Part shown: in pieces, positions 18,301-28,769 of the stretch
Layout: each line of letters begins with the position of its first letter
How positions within the stretch are numbered: the stretch's first letter is position 1
DNA from: Planktothrix paucivesiculata PCC 9631
GTDB taxonomy: Bacteria; Cyanobacteriota; Cyanobacteriia; Cyanobacteriales; Microcoleaceae
DNA: 64,000 nucleotides
Reading direction: 5' to 3'
NCBI RefSeq assembly: GCF_900009265.2
Contig: NZ_LR735026.1
Coordinates: 546,498-610,497, forward strand
Notes under the pieces: generated by a model
What the model saw: only the letters and a program-made list of their open reading frames with translations
The model's database searches: none
What the model was told of the DNA's origin: nothing
Made by a program: the position numbers and the translations under genes

Positions 18301-18678
18301 ATGTTGTCAAAATCTGCTTGTAAGGCGATCGCGCAGTTCCAAAATAGCTTAAAACAGCTTGATATCAAGGTAATGTTAGTTCCAGTTGATCCCATCGGTT
18401 TAAAACAAAGTTTTCAGCAGCTAAAAGCCACGTTTAAAACCGAAATTATGGGGATCAGCGATGGTGATTTTGATCCCACCGTTGAGTCTCCAATTCAATC
18501 CTATTTAACCGAAACCCATAAACAGATGCGACTCTTGGAAATGGATATGAAATTTCTGCAAGCCGCCCGTCAAAGTGCCACGTTTAACAGTCGTCTCATC
18601 CCGATTCAAAACCGCCTTAATACTTTATTAAGTTATTCTGAGGATATTTTGAAGTTAGGGGAAATCACAGATCTGTAA
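18301..18678 (+). CDS. PatD-like heterocyst-frequency-control family protein
   Basis: A 125-residue helical protein. The segment YLTETHKQMRLLEMDMKFLQAARQSATFNSRLIPIQNRLNTLLSYSEDIL, read in pieces, matches what I recall of PatD proteins, small cyanobacterial proteins that limit heterocyst frequency in Nostoc by acting on cell division (FtsZ). Oscillatoriales do not make heterocysts, so here it would act in division itself. Four bases separate it from the following acetyltransferase gene, suggesting co-transcription. Confidence 0.6.
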   Translation: MLSKSACKAIAQFQNSLKQLDIKVMLVPVDPIGLKQSFQQLKATFKTEIMGISDGDFDPTVESPIQSYLTETHKQMRLLEMDMKFLQAARQSATFNSRLIPIQNRLNTLLSYSEDILKLGEITDL

Positions 18679-18682
18679 TAGC

Positions 18683-19165
18683 ATGAACACTGAATATCAC
18701 AATTTTTTTATTCGAGATTGGCTACCCCAGGATCGTCAGGAAGCGGTGGATTTAATCACTGCTGTTTTAACTGAATATGGATTAGGGTCAGAACCTGATG
18801 GCGCAGATATAGATATTTATGAAGTGGAGGAATATTATCAACAGACCGGGGGAGAATTTTGGGTCATAGAAAAGGATCAACGGTTAATCGGAACGGCGGG
18901 ATTTTACCCGATTAAACGAGGAAATCTGGCGGTAGAAATTAGAAAAATGTATTTATTACCAGAAGCTCGCGGAAAAGGGTTAGGAAAGTTTCTGTTATTA
19001 CAATTAGAACAAACCATTAAACAAAAGGGGTTTAAGGAAATTTGGATTGAAACCGCGTCGGTCTTAAAAGAAGCCGTACGACTCTATGAACATTCTGGCT
19101 ATGAACCCACAACGGGAGTTGAAACCCAACGTTGTGATTTGGTTTATAGAAAGATAGTAAGTTGA
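18683..19165 (+). CDS. GNAT-family N-acetyltransferase
   Basis: A 160-residue protein with the GNAT fold: FWVIEKDQRLIGTAGFYPI (beta strands 2-4), EIRKMYLLPEARGKGLGKFLL (the acetyl-CoA pyrophosphate loop ARGKGLGK) and the C-terminal AVRLYEHSGYEP motif. It would transfer an acetyl group to an unknown amine. It starts 5 bases after the PatD-like stop, so the two are probably one transcript. Confidence 0.85.
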   Translation: MNTEYHNFFIRDWLPQDRQEAVDLITAVLTEYGLGSEPDGADIDIYEVEEYYQQTGGEFWVIEKDQRLIGTAGFYPIKRGNLAVEIRKMYLLPEARGKGLGKFLLLQLEQTIKQKGFKEIWIETASVLKEAVRLYEHSGYEPTTGVETQRCDLVYRKIVS

Positions 19166-19200
19166 TAATTCCCATGATCTATTTCTTAGTATTAATAAAA

Positions 19201-19260
19201 GATTGAGTCCTGAAGGACTCACTACGAATATAAAGATTGAGTCCTAAAGGACTCACTACG
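19201..19260. repeat. Two direct copies of a GAGTCCT-AAGGACTC palindrome
   Basis: GATTGAGTCCTGAAGGACTCACTACG at 19201 is repeated at 19235 with one base changed (TAAAGG for TGAAGG). Each copy forms a 6-bp stem hairpin. The second copy supplies the stop codon (CTA on this strand, TAG in the gene) of the minus-strand gene ending at 19256. Confidence 0.8.
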
Positions 19261-19681
19261 GGTTAGGATTAAACAGTTGGAAGATTTGCCGACAAAAGAG
19301 CTTTAATTTTTCCGCCGATTCGGGCTCGGGTTCAGTTTGACCCACAAAATTCCAATTTTCAATCGTGGAGACTTTCCACTGTTGTCCTTGATGGTCATAT
19401 CCGGCGGCTTCGACACCAATGACGCGACGGGTTTGATCAATCGGATCATGATAAAACCGAATTTCAATTAAAATACAGCGACTTTGCAATAAGCGACTCC
19501 GACCCGGAAAGTGGAACCCAATATCAATAGAATCAGGATCAACCAGTTCCCGTGTCTCTGGGTCATTTGTCCAGGGTTTGAGATCGACCCGGGCGTCGGG
19601 AAATTGAGTTTTAAATAAAGTTACAACCGATGCAATTTTGCTGGCAACTACCACGTTATTCGCCTGTTCAGCAGCATTCAC
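19256..19681 (-). CDS. Conserved hypothetical protein
   Basis: A 141-residue soluble protein, not recognised. It has an alternating hydrophobic pattern (DIGFHFPGRSRLLQSRCILIEIRFYHD) and a C-terminal helix (AEKLKLFCRQIFQLFNPN). The start at 19681 follows a good ACAAAGTAG/AAGGAGAGTAGA-type purine-rich stretch. Stop and last codon fall in a dispersed palindrome. No neighbour suggests a function. Confidence 0.55.
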   Translation of the reverse strand: MNAAEQANNVVVASKIASVVTLFKTQFPDARVDLKPWTNDPETRELVDPDSIDIGFHFPGRSRLLQSRCILIEIRFYHDPIDQTRRVIGVEAAGYDHQGQQWKVSTIENWNFVGQTEPEPESAEKLKLFCRQIFQLFNPNP

Positions 19682-19765
19682 AAATCTACTCTCCTTAAAA
19701 ACAACCGTCTGAGTACCTTAAATTAACTTAATAGATTAACTATAGGTTATAGGGAATGGGGAATA

Positions 19766-19817
19766 GGTAATGGGTAATGGGTAATGGGTTTTGGGTTTTG
19801 GGTTTTGGGTTTTGGGG
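19766..19817. repeat. TAATGGG / TTTTGGG heptamer arrays
   Basis: Three TAATGGG units run straight into four TTTTGGG units, about 120 bp upstream of the large histidine kinase gene. This is a short tandem repeat of the cyanobacterial STRR kind. The switch of unit inside one array suggests mutation and re-expansion. Whether copy number affects the kinase promoter is unknown. Confidence 0.8.
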
Positions 19818-19938
19818 AAGAAAAGAGTTCAGTTTCAGTATCAGTTTAGGGAAAAAGTGGGTTTAAAATCGGATATAATTAGTGAAATAGATTATTCCAA
19901 AAGTCTCTATAAAATTTAATATTAATTTAATTTTTACT

Positions 19939-22900
19939 ATGACGACTTCAGAAATTTGTTCTCATTTTCCGAATCGGGGATACCAGGTGATCCATTCCCC
20001 AACCTGGGATGCTCGATGGCAGATTAATCAATTTTTGGGAGTGATTCATGATCTGATCCTGATCATTGATTGTGAACAGGAACAAATTTATATTTTACCG
20101 ACGGAATCGGCTCGTAATTTATCTTCGGAATCTAACGCATTTTTTCAGATGTTACAAGAGTTAGAAAATCCCCAGGAATCCTCTGAATTTACTCCTCTAA
20201 TTCAACAGGTAATCCAAACTCAAGTAGCTCAACATATTATTTATAAATGTGATCAAAATCGCCAAGATTATCAGATTTTAGTTGAGATTTATCCCCTATC
20301 AAAAATAGAAGTTATAGCCGTAATTAAAGATCTAACTCAATGTTCCACGGTGAAAGCAGTTCTGCAAAAAGTATCTGAAAACAACCATTCCCCAACCCTA
20401 AATCCTACCCCCTCGCTCCAGGTAACTAAAGAATGCTTAAAAAAACAAATTGAAGAACGACAACGGATTGAAACTCAAATTCAAACTCGCAAAACCGAAC
20501 TAGAAATATTAATGGATAATGCGGGGGATTGTATTGTTCGGCTAGATCATAAATTACGCTATGTTTTTGTTAACCGTCGCATGGCTTTTATTACTCAAAT
20601 TGCCCAGGAAAAATTTATTGGAAAAACAAATCAGGAATTAGGAATTTCTACTCTGGTTACTCAAGAATGGCATAAGAATTGTCAACAGGTATTAGATACC
20701 GGACAGCCTCAACAATTTGAGTTTGACTTTGAAACCCCCGAAGGAGTGCGATCTTTTCAGACCTTAATTGTGCCGGAAATTCAACAGGGGGGACAGGTTA
20801 AAACCCTTTTAGCAACCACGCGAGATATTACCGAACAAAAACGCGCCTTGGCGGAAACTCAAAAACAAAATCAGTTTTTAAACCTATTAACCGAAATTAC
20901 CTCAAAAATTAGGCAATCTTTAGAACTGGATTTAATTTTAAAAACCACCGTTGAGGAGGTGCAGAAAGTTCTAAATGTTGACCGAGTAATTATGTTAAAA
21001 TTACATCCCCAGAAGGGGGCTACAGTGGTTCAAGAAGCCGTTATATCCCAATGGTCATCCCTATTATCCCATACGATTTATACCCCGGAATTAACCCCAT
21101 ACCTGTCCGATACTGCTGTACCAGATCAGGTGATTAGTTTTAGCGATGTGGGTCAAGAGAATTTAGATAATTGCTATTTAAAATTGATGGAATTTTTCCA
21201 AGTTAAAGCTATTTTAATTGTGCCGATTTGGTTAGAAAAAAAAGAAATTGATTCGATTATTACCTCACCGGAAAATCCAGAATTAACCGATAATTTCCCC
21301 GAACCTAAACCGAAATTATGGGGATTTTTGATGGCTCATAAATGTGCCGAACCTCGTCAATGGACTACCCTAGAAACCAACTTTTTGAAACAACTGGCCG
21401 ATCAAGTCGGAATTGCCTTAAAACAGGCGGAATTAATTGCTGAATTAAAACAGACTCATCAATGTTTATCCTGTCATTTTGATAATTCTCCCTTGGCTGT
21501 AATTGAATGGGATCAGCAACTCAAAATTAAACGCTGGTCATCCCAAGCAGAAAGGATCTTTGGCTGGACATCGGCGGAAGTCTTGGGTCAAAAATGGTCT
21601 ACATTTAAAGAAGTTTTTGGCACTAATGTTTTACAGATGAACCAACAAATGATTCATCTAATTGATGGCACCGATAATCACCAAATTTTTGAAGCTCAAA
21701 ATCGCACCAAAGACGGCCGAGTGATTGATTGTGAGTGGTACAATTCCGTTGTTCGAGATGAAGATGGGAATTTAGTTTCTTTATTGTCCCTGGCTCAAAA
21801 TGTCAGCGATCGCAAACAAGCCGAACAAGAATTAGTCAAAAGTGAAGAACGATTCCGAAGCATTTTTGAACAAGCCGCCGTTGGCTTTGCTTTAGTGAAT
21901 CTATCGGGAAAACTGCTGCGGGTGAATCAACGCTATTGTCGGATTACCGGATATTCTGAGGAACAATTAATCGGTGGCCAGATTAATGATTTTATTCATC
22001 ACCCCGATGCAGACGAAAAGAATTGGCTAGAAGCAATCCAAGACCAAGGTTTAATCGAAACCTTTTCTGTACAAAAACAGTGTATTCTCCCCGATGGTCA
22101 ACTCAATTGGGTGCAAATTTTTGTTTCTCCCGTGAATGAATTATGGGAAGGAAAAAACTATATTCTATTAGCACTAGAAGATATTGAAGAACGCAAACAA
22201 ACTGAAGAAGCTTTACGAAAAAGTGAAGAACGATGGCAACTGGCTTTAAGAGGAAATAACGACGGAATTTGGGATTGGAATATCCAAACTCGCGAGGTTT
22301 TTTTCTCCCCACGATGGAAAGAAATGTTAGGCTATCATGAACAAGAAATCTGTGATCATTTAACCCAATGGAATCAACGAGTCCATCCCGATGATTTACC
22401 CGGGGTGATGAAAGCCATTCGAGACCATTTAGACCAAAAAACACCCTTTTATATTACCGAGCATCGAGTTCTGTGCAAAGATGGCAGTTATAAATGGATT
22501 TTAGATCGGGGTCAAGCCCTGTGGGATGCGGGGGAAAACCTAGTGCGGATGGTGGGATCTTATACCGATATTAGCGATCGCAAACGAGCCGAACAAGAAT
22601 TACATCAGGTTAACCGAGCCTTAAGAACCATTAGCGACTGTAATCAAGCCCTAGTCAGAGCCACTACAGAAAGTGAATTACTCCATGATATTTGTCAAAC
22701 TCTAATTAATGTTGGGGGCTACCATTTTGCCTGGGTCGGCTATACCCAATATACCTCCGACAAAAAAATTATTCCGGTGGCTAAAGCTGGATTTGAAGCG
22801 GGCTATTTAGACGATTTGACCGTGACTTGGGATGACAGTAAATGGGGACAGGGGCCCTCGGGAACGGCCGTCAGAACCGCAAAAACCTGTATCTTTCAAA

Positions 22901-25500
22901 ACTTTGATACCAATGGCAATTATGCCCCCTGGAAACAACAGGCTCAAAAACGGGGTTATACCTCCTCCATTGCCCTGCCTTTAATCATGACCACTGAGGC
23001 TCACAACCAAAATTTACAACCAGCATTGAATGGAGAAATTTCATCAATTCCCTTTGGCGTACTGAATTTATATTCCACTCAGGTCAATGCTTTTGATCCG
23101 GCCGAAGTTAAATTACTCAAAGAATTAGTGGATGATATTGTCTATGGAATTATGGCATTAAGAATTCGCGGCTCCCATGCCGAAACCGAGAAAAAATTCC
23201 GCCAACTGGCTGAAAATATTGATGATGTTTTTTGGATTACCAATGCCCTAGGTAATCAGTTTATCTATGTCAGTCCCGCCTATCAACCCATTTGGAATCA
23301 AAACCCTGACGCCATCTATCAGAATTTCCAATCCTTTATTGATACCATTCATCCCCAGGATCAAAACCGGGTGTTACTCGCCCGCCAAAATCCCCAGGGG
23401 CAGGGATTTGATTTAGAATATCGGATTTTGCGTCCCGATGGCTCCTATCGTTGGATTTGGGATCGGGGATTTCCAATTTTGAATGAAACCGGACAATTAG
23501 ATCGTCGGGGGGGAATTGCCAAAGATATTACCCATCGTAAAGAAACCGAACAATTATTGCAACAAAATAATCAAGAATTAGAATTACGAGTGACTCAACG
23601 CACAGCCGAATTAGAAACCGCTAATGAGCGCTTACAATTTGAATTGATGCAGCGACATCGTACCGAATTTAAACTAAGAAAAAGTGAGGAACAATATCGC
23701 ACCTTAGTTAAGAATTTTCCCGATGGAGCCGTATTTTTAGTCGATCTGGATTTCCGTTATACCATTGCCGATGGCATGGGCTTAGTCCTCAAGGGATTAT
23801 CTCGAAAAATGTTAGAAGGAAAAACCATTTGGCAAGTTTTACCGAGCCCCCTATTAGAGATTGTGGAACCCCTATATCGGTCGGCTTTAGCTGGGGAAAC
23901 GACGATTTCCGAAGTAGAATATGAGGGACGAATTTATTATCATCAAGCCTTACCCGTTCGCAACGAACAGGACGAAATTTTTGCCGGAATGGTGGTGATG
24001 CAAGATATTACCCAACGCAAACAAGCTGAAGCCGAACGAGATAAACTGATTTCCATTATTGAAGCGACTCCCGACTTTATTTCCTCGGCAAAACCCGGAG
24101 GAGAAGTGGTTTATTATAACCAGTCTGCTCGACGAATTTTAGGATTAGATCGAGAGGGAAAAATCAGCAATCAACATGTTCCTCAAAATCATCCCCAATG
24201 GGCGGTTGAAATCATTGAAAATGAAGGATTTCCTACGGCAATTCGAGAGGGATCTTGGATCGGTGAAACTGCACTAACCAGCTATGATGGCCGGGAAATT
24301 CCCCTATCTCAGTTAATTATTGCCCATAAAAATCATGAAGGACAGGTGTATCTTTTCTCCACCATGGCTCGGGATATTACCGAACAAAAACAAAGTCAAG
24401 CGAATTTGCTTGAAGCTGAAAGACGGTGGCGGAGTTTATTAGAAAATGTCCGGTTATTAGTGGTCGGATTAGATCGGCATGGGAAAGTTGAATATGTCAA
24501 TCGCTTTTTATTGGAAGTCATGGGCTATACCCAAACGGAAGTTTTAGGAAAAAATTGGTTAGCAGATTTTCAAGAAAATTCGGCTCAAAGGCTGAGTGCC
24601 TCAGACTTTGCAGAACTATTAGACTATCATTTTAAACCCTATAGTCAACAGTTAATTGTGACAAAATTGGGAGAGGAAAAAATTATTAGTTGGAATCATA
24701 CCCTGTTAAAAGATTTACAAGGAAATGCGATCGGGATGATGAGTATTGGGGAAGATATTACCGAAAGAGATGCCATTGAACGGATGAAAGATGAGTTTAT
24801 TTCCGTGGTTAGTCATGAATTGAGAACTCCTTTAACTTCGATTCATGGCGGGTTAAATCTGTTATCGACCGGATTAATTGATCCCCAGTCAGAACGGGGA
24901 GTCCACGTGATGAAAATTGCTGCCGAAAGTGCCGAACGTTTAGTCCGATTAGTCAATGATATTTTAGAATTAGAACGGTTAGAATCGGGAAAAATTTGTC
25001 TGAATAAACAAGTTGTGAATTCGACGGATTTACTTTTGCGAGCCACGGAACAAATGCAGGTTATGGCTAATCGCACCGGGATTAGTTTAGAGTTTAGTAG
25101 CCCAAGTTTAGAATTTTATGCCGATCCCGACCGGATATTACAAGTGCTAACTAATTTATTAAGTAACGCGATCAAATTTTCCGAGTCCGGGGATAATATT
25201 AAGGTGAGTGTAGAGATGGAATCTCCAGAAAATCTGGCCGAAAAACCCCAGATTTTGTTTAAAATTAAAGATCAAGGTCGAGGGATTCCTCCCGATAAAA
25301 TTGAAAAAATCTTCGAGCGTTTTCATCAAGTCGATGCCTCAGACTCTCGCAAAAAAGGTGGAACCGGGTTAGGTTTGGCCATTTGTCGTTCCATTGTCGA
25401 ACAACATGGTGGGCAGATCTGGGTACAGAGTAAAGTAGATCAGGGAAGTTGTTTTTACTTCACCCTACCGATGGCAATATCAACGGAAGTGAAATCATGA
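19939..25500 (+). CDS. Very large multi-PAS/GAF sensor histidine kinase
   Basis: An 1853-residue soluble kinase with no clear membrane helix. I see at least two GAF-like domains (about 310-500, ending DQVGIALKQAELI, and about 905-1080) and seven or more PAS/PAC units, each ending in a DITERK/DISDRK-type motif, with a coiled linker near 1215-1240. The HisKA box is FISVVSHELRTPLTS with His at 1626. The HATPase has LSNAIKFSES, DQGRGIPP, IFERFHQVD and GGTGLGLAICRSIV. Such proteins integrate light, redox or small-ligand cues. GAF cysteines for bilin attachment were not clearly identified. It overlaps the following receiver gene by ATGA. Confidence 0.93.
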   Translation: MTTSEICSHFPNRGYQVIHSPTWDARWQINQFLGVIHDLILIIDCEQEQIYILPTESARNLSSESNAFFQMLQELENPQESSEFTPLIQQVIQTQVAQHIIYKCDQNRQDYQILVEIYPLSKIEVIAVIKDLTQCSTVKAVLQKVSENNHSPTLNPTPSLQVTKECLKKQIEERQRIETQIQTRKTELEILMDNAGDCIVRLDHKLRYVFVNRRMAFITQIAQEKFIGKTNQELGISTLVTQEWHKNCQQVLDTGQPQQFEFDFETPEGVRSFQTLIVPEIQQGGQVKTLLATTRDITEQKRALAETQKQNQFLNLLTEITSKIRQSLELDLILKTTVEEVQKVLNVDRVIMLKLHPQKGATVVQEAVISQWSSLLSHTIYTPELTPYLSDTAVPDQVISFSDVGQENLDNCYLKLMEFFQVKAILIVPIWLEKKEIDSIITSPENPELTDNFPEPKPKLWGFLMAHKCAEPRQWTTLETNFLKQLADQVGIALKQAELIAELKQTHQCLSCHFDNSPLAVIEWDQQLKIKRWSSQAERIFGWTSAEVLGQKWSTFKEVFGTNVLQMNQQMIHLIDGTDNHQIFEAQNRTKDGRVIDCEWYNSVVRDEDGNLVSLLSLAQNVSDRKQAEQELVKSEERFRSIFEQAAVGFALVNLSGKLLRVNQRYCRITGYSEEQLIGGQINDFIHHPDADEKNWLEAIQDQGLIETFSVQKQCILPDGQLNWVQIFVSPVNELWEGKNYILLALEDIEERKQTEEALRKSEERWQLALRGNNDGIWDWNIQTREVFFSPRWKEMLGYHEQEICDHLTQWNQRVHPDDLPGVMKAIRDHLDQKTPFYITEHRVLCKDGSYKWILDRGQALWDAGENLVRMVGSYTDISDRKRAEQELHQVNRALRTISDCNQALVRATTESELLHDICQTLINVGGYHFAWVGYTQYTSDKKIIPVAKAGFEAGYLDDLTVTWDDSKWGQGPSGTAVRTAKTCIFQNFDTNGNYAPWKQQAQKRGYTSSIALPLIMTTEAHNQNLQPALNGEISSIPFGVLNLYSTQVNAFDPAEVKLLKELVDDIVYGIMALRIRGSHAETEKKFRQLAENIDDVFWITNALGNQFIYVSPAYQPIWNQNPDAIYQNFQSFIDTIHPQDQNRVLLARQNPQGQGFDLEYRILRPDGSYRWIWDRGFPILNETGQLDRRGGIAKDITHRKETEQLLQQNNQELELRVTQRTAELETANERLQFELMQRHRTEFKLRKSEEQYRTLVKNFPDGAVFLVDLDFRYTIADGMGLVLKGLSRKMLEGKTIWQVLPSPLLEIVEPLYRSALAGETTISEVEYEGRIYYHQALPVRNEQDEIFAGMVVMQDITQRKQAEAERDKLISIIEATPDFISSAKPGGEVVYYNQSARRILGLDREGKISNQHVPQNHPQWAVEIIENEGFPTAIREGSWIGETALTSYDGREIPLSQLIIAHKNHEGQVYLFSTMARDITEQKQSQANLLEAERRWRSLLENVRLLVVGLDRHGKVEYVNRFLLEVMGYTQTEVLGKNWLADFQENSAQRLSASDFAELLDYHFKPYSQQLIVTKLGEEKIISWNHTLLKDLQGNAIGMMSIGEDITERDAIERMKDEFISVVSHELRTPLTSIHGGLNLLSTGLIDPQSERGVHVMKIAAESAERLVRLVNDILELERLESGKICLNKQVVNSTDLLLRATEQMQVMANRTGISLEFSSPSLEFYADPDRILQVLTNLLSNAIKFSESGDNIKVSVEMESPENLAEKPQILFKIKDQGRGIPPDKIEKIFERFHQVDASDSRKKGGTGLGLAICRSIVEQHGGQIWVQSKVDQGSCFYFTLPMAISTEVKS

Positions 25501-25877
25501 CAACAAAACGAATTCTGATTATTGATGATGATGATGGGGTGCGGGAGATTATCCAAATTTGCCTGGAAGTTGCTGGGGGTTGGGAGGTCATCAGCGCTTG
25601 CTGTGGGAGTGATGGATTGGTTTTGGCCGAGAAAGCCCAACCCGATGCCATTCTCTTGGATGTGATGATGCCCGATATGGATGGAGCCACCACCTTTAAG
25701 CATTTACAAGCCAATCCCGAAACCCACAATATTCCCACAATTTTGTTAACTGCTAAGGCAAAAATGAGTGAGAAACAACAATTTATTCAGTTAGGAGTAA
25801 CGGGGGTGATTACTAAACCCTTTGAAGCCATGGATTTAGTGGATCAAATTCGCGCGCTTCTGCAATGGACAGATTGA
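25497..25877 (+). CDS. Single-domain response regulator (CheY-like receiver)
   Basis: A 126-residue receiver with no output domain. I start it at the ATG that overlaps the kinase stop as ATGA (25497-25500), which implies translational coupling. A longer frame upstream is not needed. RILIIDDDDG holds the acidic pocket, ILLDVMMPDMDG the phospho-acceptor Asp, LTAKA the Thr/Ala switch and ITKPF the conserved Lys. It is the obvious partner of the upstream kinase and should pass the phosphate on or bind a target protein directly. Confidence 0.9.
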   Translation: MTTKRILIIDDDDGVREIIQICLEVAGGWEVISACCGSDGLVLAEKAQPDAILLDVMMPDMDGATTFKHLQANPETHNIPTILLTAKAKMSEKQQFIQLGVTGVITKPFEAMDLVDQIRALLQWTD

Positions 25878-25995
25878 TCTGTAACAATTTATGACGGAAT
25901 CAGGATTAGGAATTTTTCCTCACAGAATCCTCACATTTATTCGGTACACTTCTTTATATGGGCAATAGCAATTGTTTTAGGTTTAACTGTGTTCT

Positions 25996-26604
25996 ATGTA
26001 TTTAACCCCAAAAAGTCTAACTGCGGTTGACAACATCCCAACTTCGATTGATCCATTTCCTGAATTCTTCAATAGTAAGTGTCCCATTGTTATGTTTTCG
26101 ACCTGTTCATCCTTGAATCTGCCTTTTTACAACCTTAGTCGTTTGGCACAGGAAAATGTGATGCACTCATCCGAGCAAGGAAGGGAAAATCGAGGTGAGA
26201 TTGATCAGTCCTATGTAGAATTAGCTGTTGATGTACTCCGCGCTCAAAACCAACAATATATCCAAGCATTGAAGGATTTTTTAACAGTTTTACCCAATCC
26301 GGGCTGGATTGAGTGGGTTTTAATCCAGGCGATTTATCGACTTGCAGAAATAGATAAGGAAGCTTGCCTCTGGGTGTTGCATCATTCTGATAATTTGATG
26401 CCGGAGTTAGATCTCAACAATTATGCCGTGCAATGGGTTTGTTTTAAACTCCAATCTCAGGGATTTGTTTTTAATCAGGATTTTTGGTTTGCTGCTCCTT
26501 TACAGCTTGAACTAACGAAAAATGCTAGACTGGAATTATGGCAGAATATTTCTATTGGCGATCGGTTAATTCTCGAAGAAATTTTCAAGATTCATAATTT
26601 TTAA
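25996..26604 (+). CDS. Hypothetical protein downstream of the receiver
   Basis: A 202-residue frame. The N-terminal 55 residues are low in structure and may not be translated. In-frame ATGs at 26092 and 26161 (MHSSEQGRENRGE) are alternative starts. The C-terminal 140 residues are helical: SYVELAVDVLRAQNQQYIQALKDF, EWVLIQAIYRLAEIDKEACLW and AVQWVCFKLQSQGFVFNQDFWFA. I do not recognise the family. Lying between the kinase-receiver pair and a GGDEF-EAL gene, it may belong to the same signalling block. Confidence 0.5.
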   Translation: MYLTPKSLTAVDNIPTSIDPFPEFFNSKCPIVMFSTCSSLNLPFYNLSRLAQENVMHSSEQGRENRGEIDQSYVELAVDVLRAQNQQYIQALKDFLTVLPNPGWIEWVLIQAIYRLAEIDKEACLWVLHHSDNLMPELDLNNYAVQWVCFKLQSQGFVFNQDFWFAAPLQLELTKNARLELWQNISIGDRLILEEIFKIHNF

Positions 26605-26754
26605 GTCACGGTTTTTATCAGGGTTTAAATTTAGTTCTAACCTTGATTTTTTTGAGCATTTTTAATTATTATTATTTTATATATTGATTTTCAGGAGGTT
26701 AATAAAGTTGCGAATTCTGCTTAAATGATAGTATTGTGATTGTGGTAAAATACC

Positions 26755-28635
26755 ATGAAATTAATTAATAAAAAGCCAACATTGGATTATTCTAACCTTA
26801 ATTTAATGGTGGATTCAGAAAAACAGTTTTTCCAGTGGATGCGGGTTCTGATGTGTAGGAGTCTGAACGAAATTCAAGCTGACATTAAGATATTTTTGGC
26901 TCGCTTATTTGTAAATCGAGATCTACAGGAAGCTCTGCAACGCTCCTATAAAGAGTTATCCGATTTTAAGTTTGCCCTTGATCAATCCTGCATTGTAGCG
27001 ATTACTAATGCCCAGGGGAAAATTACCTATGCTAACGCCAAGTTCTGTGATATTTCTAAATATTCTCGAGAAGAATTAATCGGTCAAGATCATCAGATTG
27101 TTAATTCAGGATATCACTCCAAACACTTTTTTACGGTTTTATGGTCAACGGTTAAATCTGGCAAAATTTGGCGCGGAGAAGTTCGGAATCAAGCCAAAGA
27201 TGGAACTTATTATTGGGTTGATACCACCATTGTTCCTTTTTTAGATGAAAAGAATAAACCCTATCAATATATTGTGATTCGTAATGATATTACCGAACGT
27301 AAAAAAGCTGAATTTCAACTGTTATATGATCTTTTACATGATCGATTAACCGGATTAGCCAATCGTAGCTTTTTGATTAGTGAAATCGATAAATCTATTG
27401 AAGGGGTGCAAAAGTATAATCAGGATTTATTTGCCGTATTATGTTTAGATTTAGATCGGTTTAAAGTCGTGAATGATAGTTTAGGGCGTCATGTAGGAGA
27501 TCAATTATTAATAGCCTTTGCCCATCTGATTCGATCCTTAGTTTGTCATCCTAATATTGTCGCTCGTTTAGGGGGCGATGAATTTGCAATTTTACTCAAA
27601 TCTATTCAGTCTCCCCTAGAAGCGATTGACCTGGCAAAACAGATTAATCATATCCTATCCAATCCCTTTGAAATTGGCGGACATCAAGTATTTAAAAGCA
27701 CTAGCATCGGTATAGTTTTAGGAACAAACCATTATCATCAAGCGGAAAATATCCTCAGAGATGCCGATATTGCCATGCACGAAGCCAAGGAAAAAGGCAA
27801 GGGATGTTTAGAAATTTTTGATCGGAAAATTCATGATCAAGCCTTAGTTAAAATGCAGTTAGAAATTGAACTACGTCAGGCAATTGTTAAACAGGAATTT
27901 GCCGTTTTTTACCAACCGATTATTAACTTAAAAACCGGAAAAATCACAGGATTTGAAGCCCTGGTGCGTTGGCTACACCCCAAACAGGGAATGATTTCTC
28001 CGGCGGATTTTATTCCCCTAGCCGAAGCCACCGGATTAATTGTTCCCATCGGAAATTGGGTATTAAAACAAGCCTGCCAACAACTGCAAGAATGGCAATC
28101 TCTAAGACACCTGAAAAATTTAGTTCACCCCCTCACCGTAAATGTTAACTTCTCAGCCAAACAATTTGATTTATCTAATGTAATTGAAATTGTAGAAACT
28201 ATTTTAAATACTACCCAAATTTCCCCCGGTGATCTCAAAATTGAGTTAACCGAAAGTGTTTTAATTGATAATAGCAAAACCCTCGAGATTATTGCTCAAC
28301 TCAAATCCTATCATATTGGCTTGAGTATAGATGATTTTGGCACGGGATATTCCTCCCTCAGCTATTTACATCGTTTCCCCTTAGATACTTTAAAAATAGA
28401 TCGATCATTTATTCAAAATATAGGACAAAATGGTCGAGAAACTGAAATTGTTTTAGCAATTATTAGTTTAGCCCATAACCTAGGGATGGATGTGGTTGCC
28501 GAAGGAGTTGAAACCCAAGAACAGTTAGATCAACTGCGACGATTTGATTGTGAATATGGACAGGGTTATTTATTCTCTAAACCCCTAAGTGCCGAAGCCA
28601 CTGAAGCCCTATTACACTCTAATCCCCAATGGTAA
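26755..28635 (+). CDS. PAS-GGDEF-EAL cyclic-di-GMP turnover protein
   Basis: A 626-residue protein. It has an N-terminal helical stretch, a PAS/PAC sensor at about 70-185 (ending [10 protein letters not shown]), a diguanylate cyclase domain with intact GGDEF at 273-277 and [14 protein letters not shown] before it, and an EAL phosphodiesterase domain with EAL at 401-403, [20 protein letters not shown] and KIDRSFI. Both active sites look complete, so it could make or break c-di-GMP, governed by the PAS domain. c-di-GMP controls motility and aggregation in cyanobacteria. It lies in the same direction as the kinase-receiver genes. Confidence 0.93.
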   Translation: MKLINKKPTLDYSNLNLMVDSEKQFFQWMRVLMCRSLNEIQADIKIFLARLFVNRDLQEALQRSYKELSDFKFALDQSCIVAITNAQGKITYANAKFCDISKYSREELIGQDHQIVNSGYHSKHFFTVLWSTVKSGKIWRGEVRNQAKDGTYYWVDTTIVPFLDEKNKPYQYIVIRNDITERKKAEFQLLYDLLHDRLTGLANRSFLISEIDKSIEGVQKYNQDLFAVLCLDLDRFKVVNDSLGRHVGDQLLIAFAHLIRSLVCHPNIVARLGGDEFAILLKSIQSPLEAIDLAKQINHILSNPFEIGGHQVFKSTSIGIVLGTNHYHQAENILRDADIAMHEAKEKGKGCLEIFDRKIHDQALVKMQLEIELRQAIVKQEFAVFYQPIINLKTGKITGFEALVRWLHPKQGMISPADFIPLAEATGLIVPIGNWVLKQACQQLQEWQSLRHLKNLVHPLTVNVNFSAKQFDLSNVIEIVETILNTTQISPGDLKIELTESVLIDNSKTLEIIAQLKSYHIGLSIDDFGTGYSSLSYLHRFPLDTLKIDRSFIQNIGQNGRETEIVLAIISLAHNLGMDVVAEGVETQEQLDQLRRFDCEYGQGYLFSKPLSAEATEALLHSNPQW

Positions 28636-28769
28636 TCTAATCTTCAACAGATGTTTCCCTTCTCCCTCGAAAGTTTAATGACAGAGCGAGAAAAATTTGT
28701 TAAAATTTCCCTGTTAATGGAGTTAATTCCAAAACACAAAACTCGATTAAATTTTAATTAGGAGAAAAA

